From OLB6 sp964620125 (GTDB taxonomy: Bacteria > Bacteroidota > Ignavibacteria > Kapaibacteriales > Kapaibacteriaceae), in contig CAZUGQ010000008.1 in NCBI GenBank assembly GCA_964620125.1, forward strand, positions 38,175-102,174: 64,000 nucleotides of DNA, in the 5' to 3' direction. Made by a program: the position numbers and the translations under genes. Below the pieces are notes generated by a model that worked only from the letters and a program-made list of their open reading frames with translations, made no database searches and was not told where the DNA came from. This document shows, one piece after another, positions 34,131 to 44,112 of the stretch. Numbering within the stretch: position 1 is the stretch's first letter; each line of letters starts with the position of its first letter.

Positions 34131-35063
34131 CTATGACGATGTTTCCATCTCAACAACCTGGTAGAGATTTTGGCCGTCCTTTAGGATGGGCTGATAATAT
34201 GTTTCGTGATAGTACAGATACTTCTGCCCGTCTATCTCCACCTCCGTAGCTCCTTCTGGTACCCCTTTGATGATTGCGCCTACCGGTGCTTCGATAACAA
34301 CATATCCATCGCCACCTTTTCGATAGAAGGCACCGCCGAAGTACCAAAACACTTCACCGTTCAATGACACCTTCTCCGCTCCATCGGGTATCGTCTTTAC
34401 AGTGATGTTTGTTGGCGCGGTAACCACCGTATAACTGGTTGATGTTTGGGTATAGAACACTCCGCCATAGTAGTAGTACGGCATGCCGCCATAATACACT
34501 CTCGTGTAACCAACAGGTAGTGTTACAATGACGAACCCTACTGGGTGCCAATATGGTGGATACGGATATGGGCGATAGGGATGGTAGTAATATGGATGGT
34601 AACCTCTGTATCCATTATAGTAGTTGTTGTGAAAGCGATTGTTGACGTGCACATTGTTAATGTTCATGTTCACATCACGCCCGCCTACCCCACCCGTGTT
34701 GGGCTGAGAAGGTTGTGCAGCAGGGCGTGAGGGCTGCGATGATAGGCGCGCTGGTTGCGTGCTCGGTCGAGATGGCTGTGCGCTTGGTGTTGAGGGTAGG
34801 GTAGTTGGTCGAGATGGCTGAGAACTCGGACGTGAGGGCTGCGAGCTGGGTCTTGATGGCTGAGTACGTGGTTGTGATGGTCGGGCAGTTTGATGCGATG
34901 GTTGCGTACTCGGTCTGCTATATCCGCCATTGATGGTACCATTACTCGGACGAGTGTATCCACCACCTCCACGCCCACCGCCGCCACCACCGCGCATTCT
35001 TTGGGCAAGTGTACAATTGCATGTGAGAACAAGGAGTACCAGAAGAACCAACATTCGCCTCAT
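34131..35063 (-). CDS. DUF6515-like envelope protein with Ser/Pro/Gln linker
   Basis: A 310-aa exported protein: signal peptide (RRMLVLLVLLVLTCNCTLAQ), a Gly/Arg patch, a low-complexity linker of repeated PSRPSSQ units (about residues 50-125), an Asn/Tyr-rich stretch, then a beta-rich C-terminal domain with repeated YYYYGGVFY/WYFGGAFYRK motifs. This layout matches DUF6515 proteins. Its function is unknown, probably at the periplasm or outer membrane. The ATG overlaps the DUF2092 stop (ATGA). Confidence 0.7.
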   Translation of the reverse strand: MRRMLVLLVLLVLTCNCTLAQRMRGGGGGGRGGGGYTRPSNGTINGGYSRPSTQPSHQTARPSQPRTQPSRPSSQPSRPSSQPSRPTTLPSTPSAQPSRPSTQPARLSSQPSRPAAQPSQPNTGGVGGRDVNMNINNVHVNNRFHNNYYNGYRGYHPYYYHPYRPYPYPPYWHPVGFVIVTLPVGYTRVYYGGMPYYYYGGVFYTQTSTSYTVVTAPTNITVKTIPDGAEKVSLNGEVFWYFGGAFYRKGGDGYVVIEAPVGAIIKGVPEGATEVEIDGQKYLYYHETYYQPILKDGQNLYQVVEMETSS

Positions 35064-35833
35064 AGTTGCTCCCGGACAATCTGTTTAACACTGGTCTTGT
35101 GCGAGCCCTCAGGGACGGCAAACTCGAACATCAAAGAGTCAAGCTCGGGATCGGCTACCCAGTTGGTAATCGTGGATTCGTATTGCAGATGGTGCAGGTC
35201 AGTTATCAGGAGCCTTACTGGCACTGGAGGGCCTGTGCGTGCAATCCACATCTGTTTCTCACCATCCTTGTTGCGTGCAATGATGTGGTCGCAATACCTG
35301 CCATCAATGTAGGTCATTCCAACATGACGGATGTCGGGATGAGCCGCCATCAGATCGGATGTGAATGTTGGATAAAGGAAGTCGGCCGCAGGGAATTCCA
35401 GTCCATACACTGAATACATGCTATCGATAGTGGCAATGATGTTATCAGGAGCAGATACTTGATCGTACGAGTTACGGTCAAATGAGTACACAGTAACGGT
35501 CTTTCCGTTGTACCACACTGCGGCTCGACCGCGATCTCCTTGATACATCACAAAAATCTTGTCGGGGCCTACGATATAGACGTCGCTTGTTCTATTGTGC
35601 TGTACAACACCAACACTGTCCACCTCATCATCGATGGACGTCTCTACGGTAAAACTTGCGGACCGGCGCTCACCAATGTACATGCCCATGGAATCCAGGA
35701 CGGCTATAGCGCGAGCGTCGTGGCGCACTCCCTCAGAACAACCGGCGATGCAGCCAACCATGGTGACTATCACCAGCGATCGTGAAATCACTGGATTCCA
35801 CGCGCATGATAGAAGTGAAACCGTCGATCTCAT
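35060..35833 (-). CDS. DUF2092 family predicted lipoprotein
   Basis: A 257-aa protein with a signal peptide ending in the lipobox IAGC (about residues 29-32). The mature part matches DUF2092: ALDSMGMYIGERRSASFTVE-like start, VWYNGKTVTVYSFDRNSY, SMYSVYGLEFPAADFLYP, YIDGRYCDHIIARNKDGEKQ and VPVRLLITD. The fold is related to LolA/RseB-like lipid-binding domains, so a role in envelope lipid or lipoprotein handling is plausible. It is coupled to the DUF6515-like gene. The signal peptide starts with a long N-region, so a later start is possible. Confidence 0.75.
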   Translation of the reverse strand: MRSTVSLLSCAWNPVISRSLVIVTMVGCIAGCSEGVRHDARAIAVLDSMGMYIGERRSASFTVETSIDDEVDSVGVVQHNRTSDVYIVGPDKIFVMYQGDRGRAAVWYNGKTVTVYSFDRNSYDQVSAPDNIIATIDSMYSVYGLEFPAADFLYPTFTSDLMAAHPDIRHVGMTYIDGRYCDHIIARNKDGEKQMWIARTGPPVPVRLLITDLHHLQYESTITNWVADPELDSLMFEFAVPEGSHKTSVKQIVREQL

Positions 35834-35890
35834 GAGGGCCCTCTAAGCGTTTACCGACAAGTTACAAGACCTGTTTCAACGTTGGTTGTT

Positions 35891-36355
35891 TTATGCGCCA
35901 GGAATCAAACGCCACGTGTCCAGCACAATGTTCTTATCCTCACCATCTGGCATGGAATCAACAATACCCTTGGCTATGCCGTAATACTCGACATGCTCGG
36001 CACGCTCACCGGCAACAAAAGCTGCTTGGGCGTGAATCATGCAAACAAATGCCTGCTCCCACTGCTCTGTATTAACTCCAGCGAAGTATTCGGTACATCG
36101 TCGCGCCCACGTAATGGCAGTCTTGCCGATGCCGCAGCAGGCATGAGCGTGAGCAACCAGGAGCAATGCGCGCATCATCTGTACTTCCGTACCGATGGCA
36201 TCCCAATGGGCTTTCGAGGCATGGGCCACGTCAAGCAGCCTCGAATCCTCCACATGCGTACGCTGTTGTGTTGCCATGACCCAGGCCACGTTGTTAAACT
36301 CAATTGCAAAAAAGCGGTGCAACCGCTTTTGGTCGTCCTCTGTTGGCATAGACAT
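35891..36355 (-). CDS. Conserved TPR-like hypothetical protein
   Basis: A 154-aa cytosolic all-helical protein. Motifs RLHRFFAIEFNNVAWVM, DVAHASKAHWDAIGT and ARRCTEYFAG look like a conserved bacterial family with a TPR-like fold and no assigned function. The start used (MSMPTEDDQ) begins where that pattern begins; an in-frame extension of 26 codons has no such pattern. It is divergent from the following propeller gene (122 nt between starts). Confidence 0.6.
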   Translation of the reverse strand: MSMPTEDDQKRLHRFFAIEFNNVAWVMATQQRTHVEDSRLLDVAHASKAHWDAIGTEVQMMRALLLVAHAHACCGIGKTAITWARRCTEYFAGVNTEQWEQAFVCMIHAQAAFVAGERAEHVEYYGIAKGIVDSMPDGEDKNIVLDTWRLIPGA

Positions 36356-36477
36356 GACAGCTCCCTGGGTTCGATGAAATGAATGGCGGACAATCTCTGG
36401 TAAAAGCGGCGGGCAACGCCTATCCCAGAACAAGGTTGCAGGTGATGGATATTACCATTTCAGTGATACTTTACTGT

Positions 36478-38607
36478 ATGCGAACAACTTGCGCAATCCC
36501 TCGGCTGGTATCTGCATGCATGCTTTTAGTGGCTGCATCAATCCTGACGGCACAACAAACCCGTCTTACATGGTCGTGGCAAACACCGTTGCCAACCGGG
36601 TATGACCTTACCGATGTTCAGTTCACCTCCCACGGAAACGGTGTTGTATGTGGCGACCGGAATTTTCCCTTCGTTGCTCGCACAACAGATTACGGAAGCA
36701 GTTGGATAAATGACCCAGTTGGGTATGCAGATTCCTTTCGCGACATTACAGCGAATGGAACTGGCATTTTATTCGCCGTAAGTGCAAATGGTCCGCTGTA
36801 CACAAGCGCTGACGATGGTCGCACGTGGAGTCCACAACGTGACCCTCTAACCGAAGGTTCTGATTACAGTGGAATCGTGTTCCGCAACTCCTTCGGAATT
36901 ATCTATGGCAGGAACAGTACTGTGTATCTCAGTGATGATGATGGACAAACCTGGACGCCTAGAACAATTGGTACACGAAACCTGTTCAGCGGGTGCGCCT
37001 ACATTGATGCACAGAACCGATTTTGGGTGCTCTCTGAGCGGCATTTGTACAGATCGGACGATTCCGGACGAACGTGGCATCAGCCTCTTCCCTTGTTACC
37101 GACTGTGTGTTCTGGCGTCGTAGTGCTTGATAATGGTACGGTACTAGCTATTGGGTATGAACACGATGTTTTTCGGTGGCATGAAGGCGCAAACACATGG
37201 TCCTATGCACTTCTGTACCAGAAGAGTTCCCTTTCAAACTTGTTTGCATTGCCGAACGGCACTATTCTTTTGAGTGCGAAGGGTATGTTCCTGCGCTCGA
37301 CCGACGACGGAAGAACATTTATTGCAACAGCGTCTGTTAGTGGCGTTGCAAACAGATTCACATACGATGGCACCGTTCGAGTGGCTTGTTGTGGCTCGAA
37401 TGGCCGGATTTGGCGGTCTGACGATCTCGGAGCCAATTGGTACGAGCAACCCGATCGAGTACACGATGTGATTCTATCGTTATGCTACGCACCATCAGGC
37501 AAGGGCTTTGCATCTGGGCTCATCACACGATCGCTGTTTGTACGAAAGGACTCTTTGAGTCCGTGGCTGCCCGAAGCGACCATGCCGATGAAGGCAGACC
37601 AAGTGGTTTCTGCCGACGGAACGATCGTGTGGGCAACGACTTCGCAAGACCTGAATTCGGATTCACTCCACCTTTCTGTTGACGGTGGGCGTACGTTCAC
37701 CACAATACAGTACAACAATCCTATCGAGTATCGGATATCGGGCAAAATTGTGGCCCCAAGTCCGAGGTGCTTGATTGGCTATCTCTACGGTCGCATCCAA
37801 CGTACACTCGACACCGGCCGAACCTGGCACGACTTTCCAGTAAGTGTGACTGACGAAATGCCGTTCAACAACCACTTCTCCGCGCCGAATGAATCAACGA
37901 TCTGGACGGGACCAGTTAACGAATTCAACCTTGCACGGACCACCAACGCGGGAGCTACATGGGAATTAGTGATCCATTCCGGTATTGGTGATCCATTAGT
38001 AATGTGCGCAGCATCCGCCGATACGGTAGTTACGGTCACTGATCGCACGATCAATCTTACGGTGGATGGTGGGCTAACGTGGATGCGCACACCGTATGAG
38101 CATCAGTGGCTGGGTGGAATAAGCGTGGATGTTTCCCCTAATGGCCGGTTTGCTGTACAAATCGGAGATGCATTGTATATCCAAGAACCTGGTGGCTCAT
38201 GGTCTACACATCGTATTCCCGCAAGTGGATCGTTCGAGATTGCATTTGGCCGCTCCAAGATCCGTTGGGATGGCAACAGCCGTCTTGTATTCACGTATGG
38301 TTACGGTGGACTCTTGCAGGCGGCTGTTTCCACTGTGACCACTACTGTTGAAGAAGCAGAAGCCTCACCTTCACCACACGTTTTGATGCTCTCCGGTTGT
38401 TCCACAGGCACGCTGTACCTTCGGCAGCAGATATCTGGAGTGTTTCATGTCGTGCTTTCCGATCTGGCCGGCTCCGTTGTAGGTTCCGCCGTGCTTGACG
38501 CTGACCAAAACCGAGGAGTTCTTTCGCACTGTCCGGCACTTCCGCCCGGTGTGTATATGATGGCCGATGAATACGGAGTTCTGCGCAGCCTTTTTCATTG
38601 CTATTAG
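36478..38607 (+). CDS. Secreted Ycf48/BNR-type beta-propeller protein 1
   Basis: A 709-aa exported protein. The signal peptide is IPRLVSACMLLVAASILTAQ; the mature chain starts QQTRLTWSWQTPLPTGY. Then come repeated BNR/Ycf48-type blades with TSADDGRTWSPQ, LSDDDGQTWTP, RSDDSGRTW, RSTDDGRTF and LTVDGGLTW. The last 80 residues (LYLRQQISGVFHVVLSDLAG, LPPGVYMMADEYG) resemble a T9SS C-terminal sorting domain. Probably a cell-surface or secreted protein; ligand unknown. The start is the ATG giving a compact signal peptide. The next gene starts 2 nt after the stop. Confidence 0.7.
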   Translation: MRTTCAIPRLVSACMLLVAASILTAQQTRLTWSWQTPLPTGYDLTDVQFTSHGNGVVCGDRNFPFVARTTDYGSSWINDPVGYADSFRDITANGTGILFAVSANGPLYTSADDGRTWSPQRDPLTEGSDYSGIVFRNSFGIIYGRNSTVYLSDDDGQTWTPRTIGTRNLFSGCAYIDAQNRFWVLSERHLYRSDDSGRTWHQPLPLLPTVCSGVVVLDNGTVLAIGYEHDVFRWHEGANTWSYALLYQKSSLSNLFALPNGTILLSAKGMFLRSTDDGRTFIATASVSGVANRFTYDGTVRVACCGSNGRIWRSDDLGANWYEQPDRVHDVILSLCYAPSGKGFASGLITRSLFVRKDSLSPWLPEATMPMKADQVVSADGTIVWATTSQDLNSDSLHLSVDGGRTFTTIQYNNPIEYRISGKIVAPSPRCLIGYLYGRIQRTLDTGRTWHDFPVSVTDEMPFNNHFSAPNESTIWTGPVNEFNLARTTNAGATWELVIHSGIGDPLVMCAASADTVVTVTDRTINLTVDGGLTWMRTPYEHQWLGGISVDVSPNGRFAVQIGDALYIQEPGGSWSTHRIPASGSFEIAFGRSKIRWDGNSRLVFTYGYGGLLQAAVSTVTTTVEEAEASPSPHVLMLSGCSTGTLYLRQQISGVFHVVLSDLAGSVVGSAVLDADQNRGVLSHCPALPPGVYMMADEYGVLRSLFHCY

Positions 38608-38609
38608 CC

Positions 38610-40691
38610 ATGCGTTACATCGTAGCCTTTGTCCTGCTCTGTACCTGTGCAAGCGCACAACAAACCCGCCTTACATGGTCGTGGCAAACACCGTTGCCAA
38701 CCGGGTATACCCTTTACTCTGTGGCAGCATTCGCAACTCCGCCTGCAACCATTGTACTTGGTGAGCAGCAAACAATTCTGCGTTCCCACGGCAACAACGA
38801 GTGGTCTGCTATCCCCGCAGCACCATCTCTGCTTGCAGATGTTGCCTATACGTCGGCAGGATTGCTCGTCGGTGTAGGGCCAGCTGGAGCTATCTGTACC
38901 TCAACTGACAATGGAGATACGTGGGCAACTCAGAATACACCACTATCAGCAGACCTTACAACGATTGCGTTTTCCGGAACCACTGGTGTTGCTGCGGGCG
39001 AATCATCAAGTGTAATTATCACCACTGATGGTGCAGCCACGTGGCAAGTTCGGCAGCTTCCGGGTAGTGAGTTCCGTGTACTGAGTTCGTTGGCCGCACC
39101 TGATGGATCGCTGTGGCTTATGACTCCACAGGGCCGACTCTACAACACCACGGATGCCGGTGAAACGTGGTCCACAACCCAAGCCCCCTTCACGGGATCC
39201 TTTACCTGTTTTGGGATATCGTCCAACGGCACACTCATGCTTGGCACCAATGCCATGGGATTGTTTCGCTGGCCCAAGGGTGCGTCGTTCTGGGAGTATG
39301 CTACCCTGCCAGTTAATGGTACCGTTACCAGCATTGTAGCCGCGCACGGCGATGTTGTTATCGCTACACTATCTGACGGTTCAGTTCTGCGATCGGATAA
39401 CGATGCTGCAACCTTCAACGTCGGCTATCGGCTACCGCTGTCCGTTATCGATGCTGCCTTTGTGCCTACCCATGGCATCATTGCCGTTGGAATGCAGGGC
39501 TTGGTTGCAACAAGCACGGTTGATGGTGCAACGTGGTCAACGAGAACCGACCGGTCGTACGATGCTGTTCTGAGCCTAGCATCATCAGGGGCAGGTGTTG
39601 CTGCTGCGGGATGCAACAATGGTACATGGCTAAAGCGGACGGTGTGGGAAGGGGCTTGGGCACCGGGCACACGATTTACGAATCACGCTATCACCCGCAT
39701 GAGCATGCGCCACCCAGATGTTATGTGGGCCGTGACCGAGTCAGCAGACTCCAACACGTTTGTGAGTACCAACGGTGGTACCACGTGGCGTGTTGTTGAA
39801 TTTTCCGGTACGCCGTCACCATGGAAGATTGACGACGTTATGGCTGTTTCTCAAACTGGAGCGTGGGCTAGACAGCAAAATGTGTTGCTGCGCACAACCG
39901 ATGGTGGGAATACGTGGACGGTGTGTGTCGTGACGATTGGCGGTAATCAAGTTGACATTGGCAAGACCTTTTGGGCTGTTAACGAAAGCACGGCATGGGT
40001 TGTGGGATACCTTGATCAGATGCTGTATCGAACAACCGATGGTGGCCTTACCTGGACTGCAGTTTCGCATGCCGGCATTGGTGAACCACTTGTATTCTGT
40101 GCAGCTTCTGCTTCTGACCTGCTTACCACAACCAATGCATCGCTGAACGTGAGCAACGACGCCGGTGCTACCTGGAAACGGACGCCAATTCAGACGCGTC
40201 CCGGTACCTCATGCGATGTCTTTGAAAATACTTGGACCGTGTGTAATGCACCCGATCTCCATCTCCGGAAGGATGACGGTGCTTGGAATACACATGAAAT
40301 ACCCGTTGGTAGCGACTTTGCCAGCCTTGCAGATCACGCATCCGTAACGTGGGATGGTAAGGATCGGCTTCTTGTGTCGTACGGATCTAGCGGAATACTA
40401 TCTGCCATGGTACAGGCCGTATCGTCGGTACCAGGGTTTGAATCGCCCACCACACACCAAACTGTACGAGTAACAGGGGCACTGAACGGCATTGCACAAC
40501 GACGTTCCGTGACAATGGGTATGACGGAGTTTGCCGTATACACAGCAGACGGATCCTATGCAGGCATCGTACTTGCCCGATGTACCCCAGCAGAATTGAA
40601 CGTCGAGGCTTCACCCAGCCTGGTCCGCGGCATATACCTTCTTGTTGCTACGAGCAATTCCTCTGACGTCGGCACCATATGCGTGTACTGA
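38610..40691 (+). CDS. Secreted Ycf48/BNR-type beta-propeller protein 2
   Basis: A 693-aa paralogue of the preceding gene, 2 nt downstream of it. After the signal peptide (RYIVAFVLLCTCASA) it has the same mature start QQTRLTWSWQTPLPTGY, encoded by about 52 bp that differ at one base between the genes. Blades show TSTDNGDTWATQ, TTDGAATWQ, NTTDAGETWSTT, TTDGGNTWTV and TTDGGLTWTA. The C-terminus (ITGIAQR-type strands, then RGIYLLVATSNS) may be a T9SS tag. It and gene 1 look like a tandem duplication. Confidence 0.7.
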   Translation: MRYIVAFVLLCTCASAQQTRLTWSWQTPLPTGYTLYSVAAFATPPATIVLGEQQTILRSHGNNEWSAIPAAPSLLADVAYTSAGLLVGVGPAGAICTSTDNGDTWATQNTPLSADLTTIAFSGTTGVAAGESSSVIITTDGAATWQVRQLPGSEFRVLSSLAAPDGSLWLMTPQGRLYNTTDAGETWSTTQAPFTGSFTCFGISSNGTLMLGTNAMGLFRWPKGASFWEYATLPVNGTVTSIVAAHGDVVIATLSDGSVLRSDNDAATFNVGYRLPLSVIDAAFVPTHGIIAVGMQGLVATSTVDGATWSTRTDRSYDAVLSLASSGAGVAAAGCNNGTWLKRTVWEGAWAPGTRFTNHAITRMSMRHPDVMWAVTESADSNTFVSTNGGTTWRVVEFSGTPSPWKIDDVMAVSQTGAWARQQNVLLRTTDGGNTWTVCVVTIGGNQVDIGKTFWAVNESTAWVVGYLDQMLYRTTDGGLTWTAVSHAGIGEPLVFCAASASDLLTTTNASLNVSNDAGATWKRTPIQTRPGTSCDVFENTWTVCNAPDLHLRKDDGAWNTHEIPVGSDFASLADHASVTWDGKDRLLVSYGSSGILSAMVQAVSSVPGFESPTTHQTVRVTGALNGIAQRRSVTMGMTEFAVYTADGSYAGIVLARCTPAELNVEASPSLVRGIYLLVATSNSSDVGTICVY

Positions 40692-40778
40692 GCACACAAC
40701 TTGCAGGATAACCATCTCCTCCATTGTTTTGCGCCAGTACGACCATCCTTCCTGTCATTCACTTGCAAAGAGACAACG

Positions 40779-43700
40779 ATGAGATCCATTCTGGTCCTGA
40801 CTCTGTTTGTGTTTGCGCTCGCATTTCCTAGCGAGGCTGTTTGTTCAGAGACCTTTCTGGACATAACGCTGCCGAGCGGTTTAGGCTCCCTTACATGCAT
40901 GACCACACAGGGCACATCGATCTTTTGTGGTACGACAGCCGGTTTTGCTCGATATGACACTGACTCAAAACAGTGGACTGTTGCCAAGAAGCCAGTGGAT
41001 GCAGTCCATGTATCAGCCGTTGCAGCTAGTGCTACGGACTGCATGCTTGTGACCAGCGACGGAACCTTGTATTACTCCTATAACCGTGGTGCGGACTGGT
41101 TCCAGGTGTATGGAATGGAGCACTTCCAGGTTGCTACAACGGTTGCATGCATTAACGGCACCTATCATGTTGGAGCGGCAAACGGAGCGTTTACAGTAAA
41201 TGCGATGCAACAGTCCATCGTGAAGTTGTGTCCCAACTACATTACCGGTAGCGTTGTTTCGATAGCAGGCGACGGGAATGCATTACTCGTTGTTCAGAAC
41301 GGTCAGCAAGGACTACAGGTAATCATGGACGATGGTTTGAGCTGCAAGGACGTTACTTCATCGTCGGACATACCGATTATTCCCGTTCAGGGAAGTTTTT
41401 TTGGAGGTGTGCCTGTTCTCCTGGATGCAACTCGTCTCTTTGAGTGGGATCAGACAAGTCAGCGTTGGCAGTCAATCATCACGTTCGATACGCAAACGTC
41501 GGCAACCTTTATCAACATTCAGCCTTCACGTCCAAACGCCGTCATTGGTTTTGATAGCTTCATCCAGCTCCTGGATTTCGAGGACCAGACAATCGTTGGG
41601 CCTACACAGATTCCTGGTCTGAGCATTCATCCAAACTCATTCATCCCAGGTGGTTTCATTGGTGACGATTGGGTTGGCGGTTCGACATCAAATCCATTCA
41701 TCTCTGCCGAACGAATTGGTGACCTTATTGAACGGTTTCGGAATACCGAAACGGCGTTTTACGTGGAGCTTGTGGATGTAACAGGAGCATTGTTGCGCAA
41801 TGTTCCGTATTCAATGTATGCATTGGATTCTGCCAACTGCAATTCACGACGGCTTATCAAAACTGGTGTAGCCGACGCAAATGGCCGCATCGAAAATCTG
41901 TTCTTGAGCCAGCTTGGTGTCGACAGCACCACCATGGTTGAGTTTGAAGTTGTGGTGAGGGTGGAGACAACCGACAAACTTGACAGGCCCACCGGGTTTG
42001 ATACGCTCTTTGTGCAAACAATTGGCAGCAGAGTTGGTACATCCAACGGCGACTTTTTCCAATACCGCATTGGCGGGCTGCGCAATCAACGCGTGATGTT
42101 GCCCTGGACCATGACTGCCTTTCGATTGGTGGTGAGCGTTGAGTGGGATGCCACTACCGAGTACATTGATTCGCTTACCCAGTGGCTTGCGGCAACGAGC
42201 AATCTACTTCTGGATGCAACCGATGGTCAGATCTATGTTGATCGGTTTATCGTGTTCGACAACAAGGATCGATGGGGAGCCAAGGACATTGCCGTTGAAG
42301 TGAGCAACACCGTGTGGCCCCACGTGAATCTTGCAGGGGGCTTTTGGCGTGGCCGATATGAGCAGTGGATCAACTACGCTGTGTACATGCCGCGTGCATT
42401 CTATGGTAATGACAGCACCAATCGGTTTAGATCGGCGCAACCAGATTGGTTAACCACGATGGGTCCAGATTTCTGGGCAACCGTAACTCATGAAATCGGG
42501 CATCATGTGCTTGAGTTTATCGATGAATACTCCGGACCCAATGTGTTTCGGAATTGGGAATTCGACAACATGCGCAATCGTGGCCGCGTGTTTGGCATTA
42601 TGCATTCGAGTTGGTTTTTCAGAGACGGTGCAGAAGCGGATCGGCTTGCTTCCGAGCTCAGCGCTGATGCACGAGTCTGGTCTACAGGCGAGGCTGGGCT
42701 GTACTCACACACATGGCAATATTTCCTTCGCAGAAACCCATGCTGGGAAATGCTTCGCACCAACTACTCAAGAACGCAAACCATCAATGGCACGACGGTT
42801 CGCGCACAGATCGTTCGGCCGGTTGACAGGCCCCGTGCCCCCGGCGACAGCATCATTATTGGTCCCAGAGATTTCGTAACCAATCAGCGGTCGTGCCTGT
42901 ATCGGCCAGAGCCCCTTATCATAAATGCCACGCGAAGAGTTTCAGAGCGGATGGTTCAACTGAGGATTATGAACGGTTCTGGTGTAGGGGCAGATAACCT
43001 GGATGTGGATCTTCTCCGGTCGCGTGCGGATAGAAGCAGAATCAACTACCAGGGACGAACGGGAAGCGATGGACGATTCATTGCCTTGGGGGTAAGCACC
43101 GGCAATGTTATTCGGGTGCACGGTGTTCCCTGGGGCTCGAGTGTGCGAAGCGGTGGCACAATCCCCCTGAACACGTGGGATCATGAAGTGCTACCCGGTT
43201 CTATCGACAAGGACGTCCCCACGGTTCAGAATCTGGAAACCATAAGCGGTACTCTGCAAACAGCCGATATCCTAAGCCGCATGGTGTACACACTGGGCAA
43301 CGTCAAGAATCAATCCGTTACGCTAACCACTCATTTGCAGAATGGTGAAACGACTTCGTACACCAAGTCGCAGACTGACGAAGCCATAACGTTCGATGTG
43401 CCGGTAGAAACAACCAGCGGTATGACCGACCTACCGGTGCGGGTTGCCTATATGAGTGCTTCGGACCTTGCAACAACATACTCGCCGCAAGGTGATGTTC
43501 AGATATTTGCTGACTCAGCTGCTAAGAATAGTGCATCGTACCTAGTGATTGGTTCAGGCTTCGTGCCTCCAGTGTTCACTGGTATAGCAGAGGGCGAGGA
43601 ACTTCTTAGCAACATTGTGTCCTTCGCTGCCGATGGCGACCTGTCCGGCATCCGAACCTTGCAATTGCTCCTTTGGCATGAACCGGATAAGGGAAAGTTT

Positions 43701-44096
43701 GCCACAGTGCACAAGTGGGACGAGCAAACACGTGCCTGGAAACCAATCTCCTCGTATCCGATCTCCTCGCCACCGTCCGTTTTTGCTGGCTTCGATGGTC
43801 CTGGCACATACGCAGTGTTCAGCACGCCTGACCAGACTTCGACTGTGGAGAGTGCCCTGGCTCATGGTGTAAAGGTGTATCCTAACCCTGCACAGCAATC
43901 GTTGCATGTAACGGTTCCCGAAGGTGCTATCCTGCACGGTATGCGTGATATCATCGGCCGAAACGTTGCAGCTCGGGTTGTAGAAAACGGACAGACACAT
44001 ACCTTCGACGTAAGCTCGCTGGTAAACGGTCTGTACTTTGTCACGCTTCAGATTGGCACCAAGAACGTGTCCGTTCCCGTAGTCATTCAGCGGTAA
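40779..44096 (+). CDS. Large secreted metalloprotease-like protein with T9SS tag
   Basis: A 1105-aa exported protein (signal: RSILVLTLFVFALAFPSEAV). The N-terminal third is propeller-like (DGTLYYSYNRGADW). In the middle, WATVTHEIGHHVLEFIDEY contains HEIGHH, a zinc-protease HExxH motif followed by a DEY that could supply a third ligand; it resembles the M6/M64-like secreted peptidases. Carboxypeptidase-regulatory-like Ig domains follow (DLLRSRADRSRINYQGRTG). The last 80 residues, from VYPNPAQQSLHVTV to GLYFVTLQIG, are a T9SS type A sorting domain. It probably degrades or binds extracellular protein. The start is the first ATG before the signal peptide. Confidence 0.75.
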   Translation: MRSILVLTLFVFALAFPSEAVCSETFLDITLPSGLGSLTCMTTQGTSIFCGTTAGFARYDTDSKQWTVAKKPVDAVHVSAVAASATDCMLVTSDGTLYYSYNRGADWFQVYGMEHFQVATTVACINGTYHVGAANGAFTVNAMQQSIVKLCPNYITGSVVSIAGDGNALLVVQNGQQGLQVIMDDGLSCKDVTSSSDIPIIPVQGSFFGGVPVLLDATRLFEWDQTSQRWQSIITFDTQTSATFINIQPSRPNAVIGFDSFIQLLDFEDQTIVGPTQIPGLSIHPNSFIPGGFIGDDWVGGSTSNPFISAERIGDLIERFRNTETAFYVELVDVTGALLRNVPYSMYALDSANCNSRRLIKTGVADANGRIENLFLSQLGVDSTTMVEFEVVVRVETTDKLDRPTGFDTLFVQTIGSRVGTSNGDFFQYRIGGLRNQRVMLPWTMTAFRLVVSVEWDATTEYIDSLTQWLAATSNLLLDATDGQIYVDRFIVFDNKDRWGAKDIAVEVSNTVWPHVNLAGGFWRGRYEQWINYAVYMPRAFYGNDSTNRFRSAQPDWLTTMGPDFWATVTHEIGHHVLEFIDEYSGPNVFRNWEFDNMRNRGRVFGIMHSSWFFRDGAEADRLASELSADARVWSTGEAGLYSHTWQYFLRRNPCWEMLRTNYSRTQTINGTTVRAQIVRPVDRPRAPGDSIIIGPRDFVTNQRSCLYRPEPLIINATRRVSERMVQLRIMNGSGVGADNLDVDLLRSRADRSRINYQGRTGSDGRFIALGVSTGNVIRVHGVPWGSSVRSGGTIPLNTWDHEVLPGSIDKDVPTVQNLETISGTLQTADILSRMVYTLGNVKNQSVTLTTHLQNGETTSYTKSQTDEAITFDVPVETTSGMTDLPVRVAYMSASDLATTYSPQGDVQIFADSAAKNSASYLVIGSGFVPPVFTGIAEGEELLSNIVSFAADGDLSGIRTLQLLLWHEPDKGKFATVHKWDEQTRAWKPISSYPISSPPSVFAGFDGPGTYAVFSTPDQTSTVESALAHGVKVYPNPAQQSLHVTVPEGAILHGMRDIIGRNVAARVVENGQTHTFDVSSLVNGLYFVTLQIGTKNVSVPVVIQR

Positions 44097-44112
44097 CGTA
44101 TCTACAGGTGCT

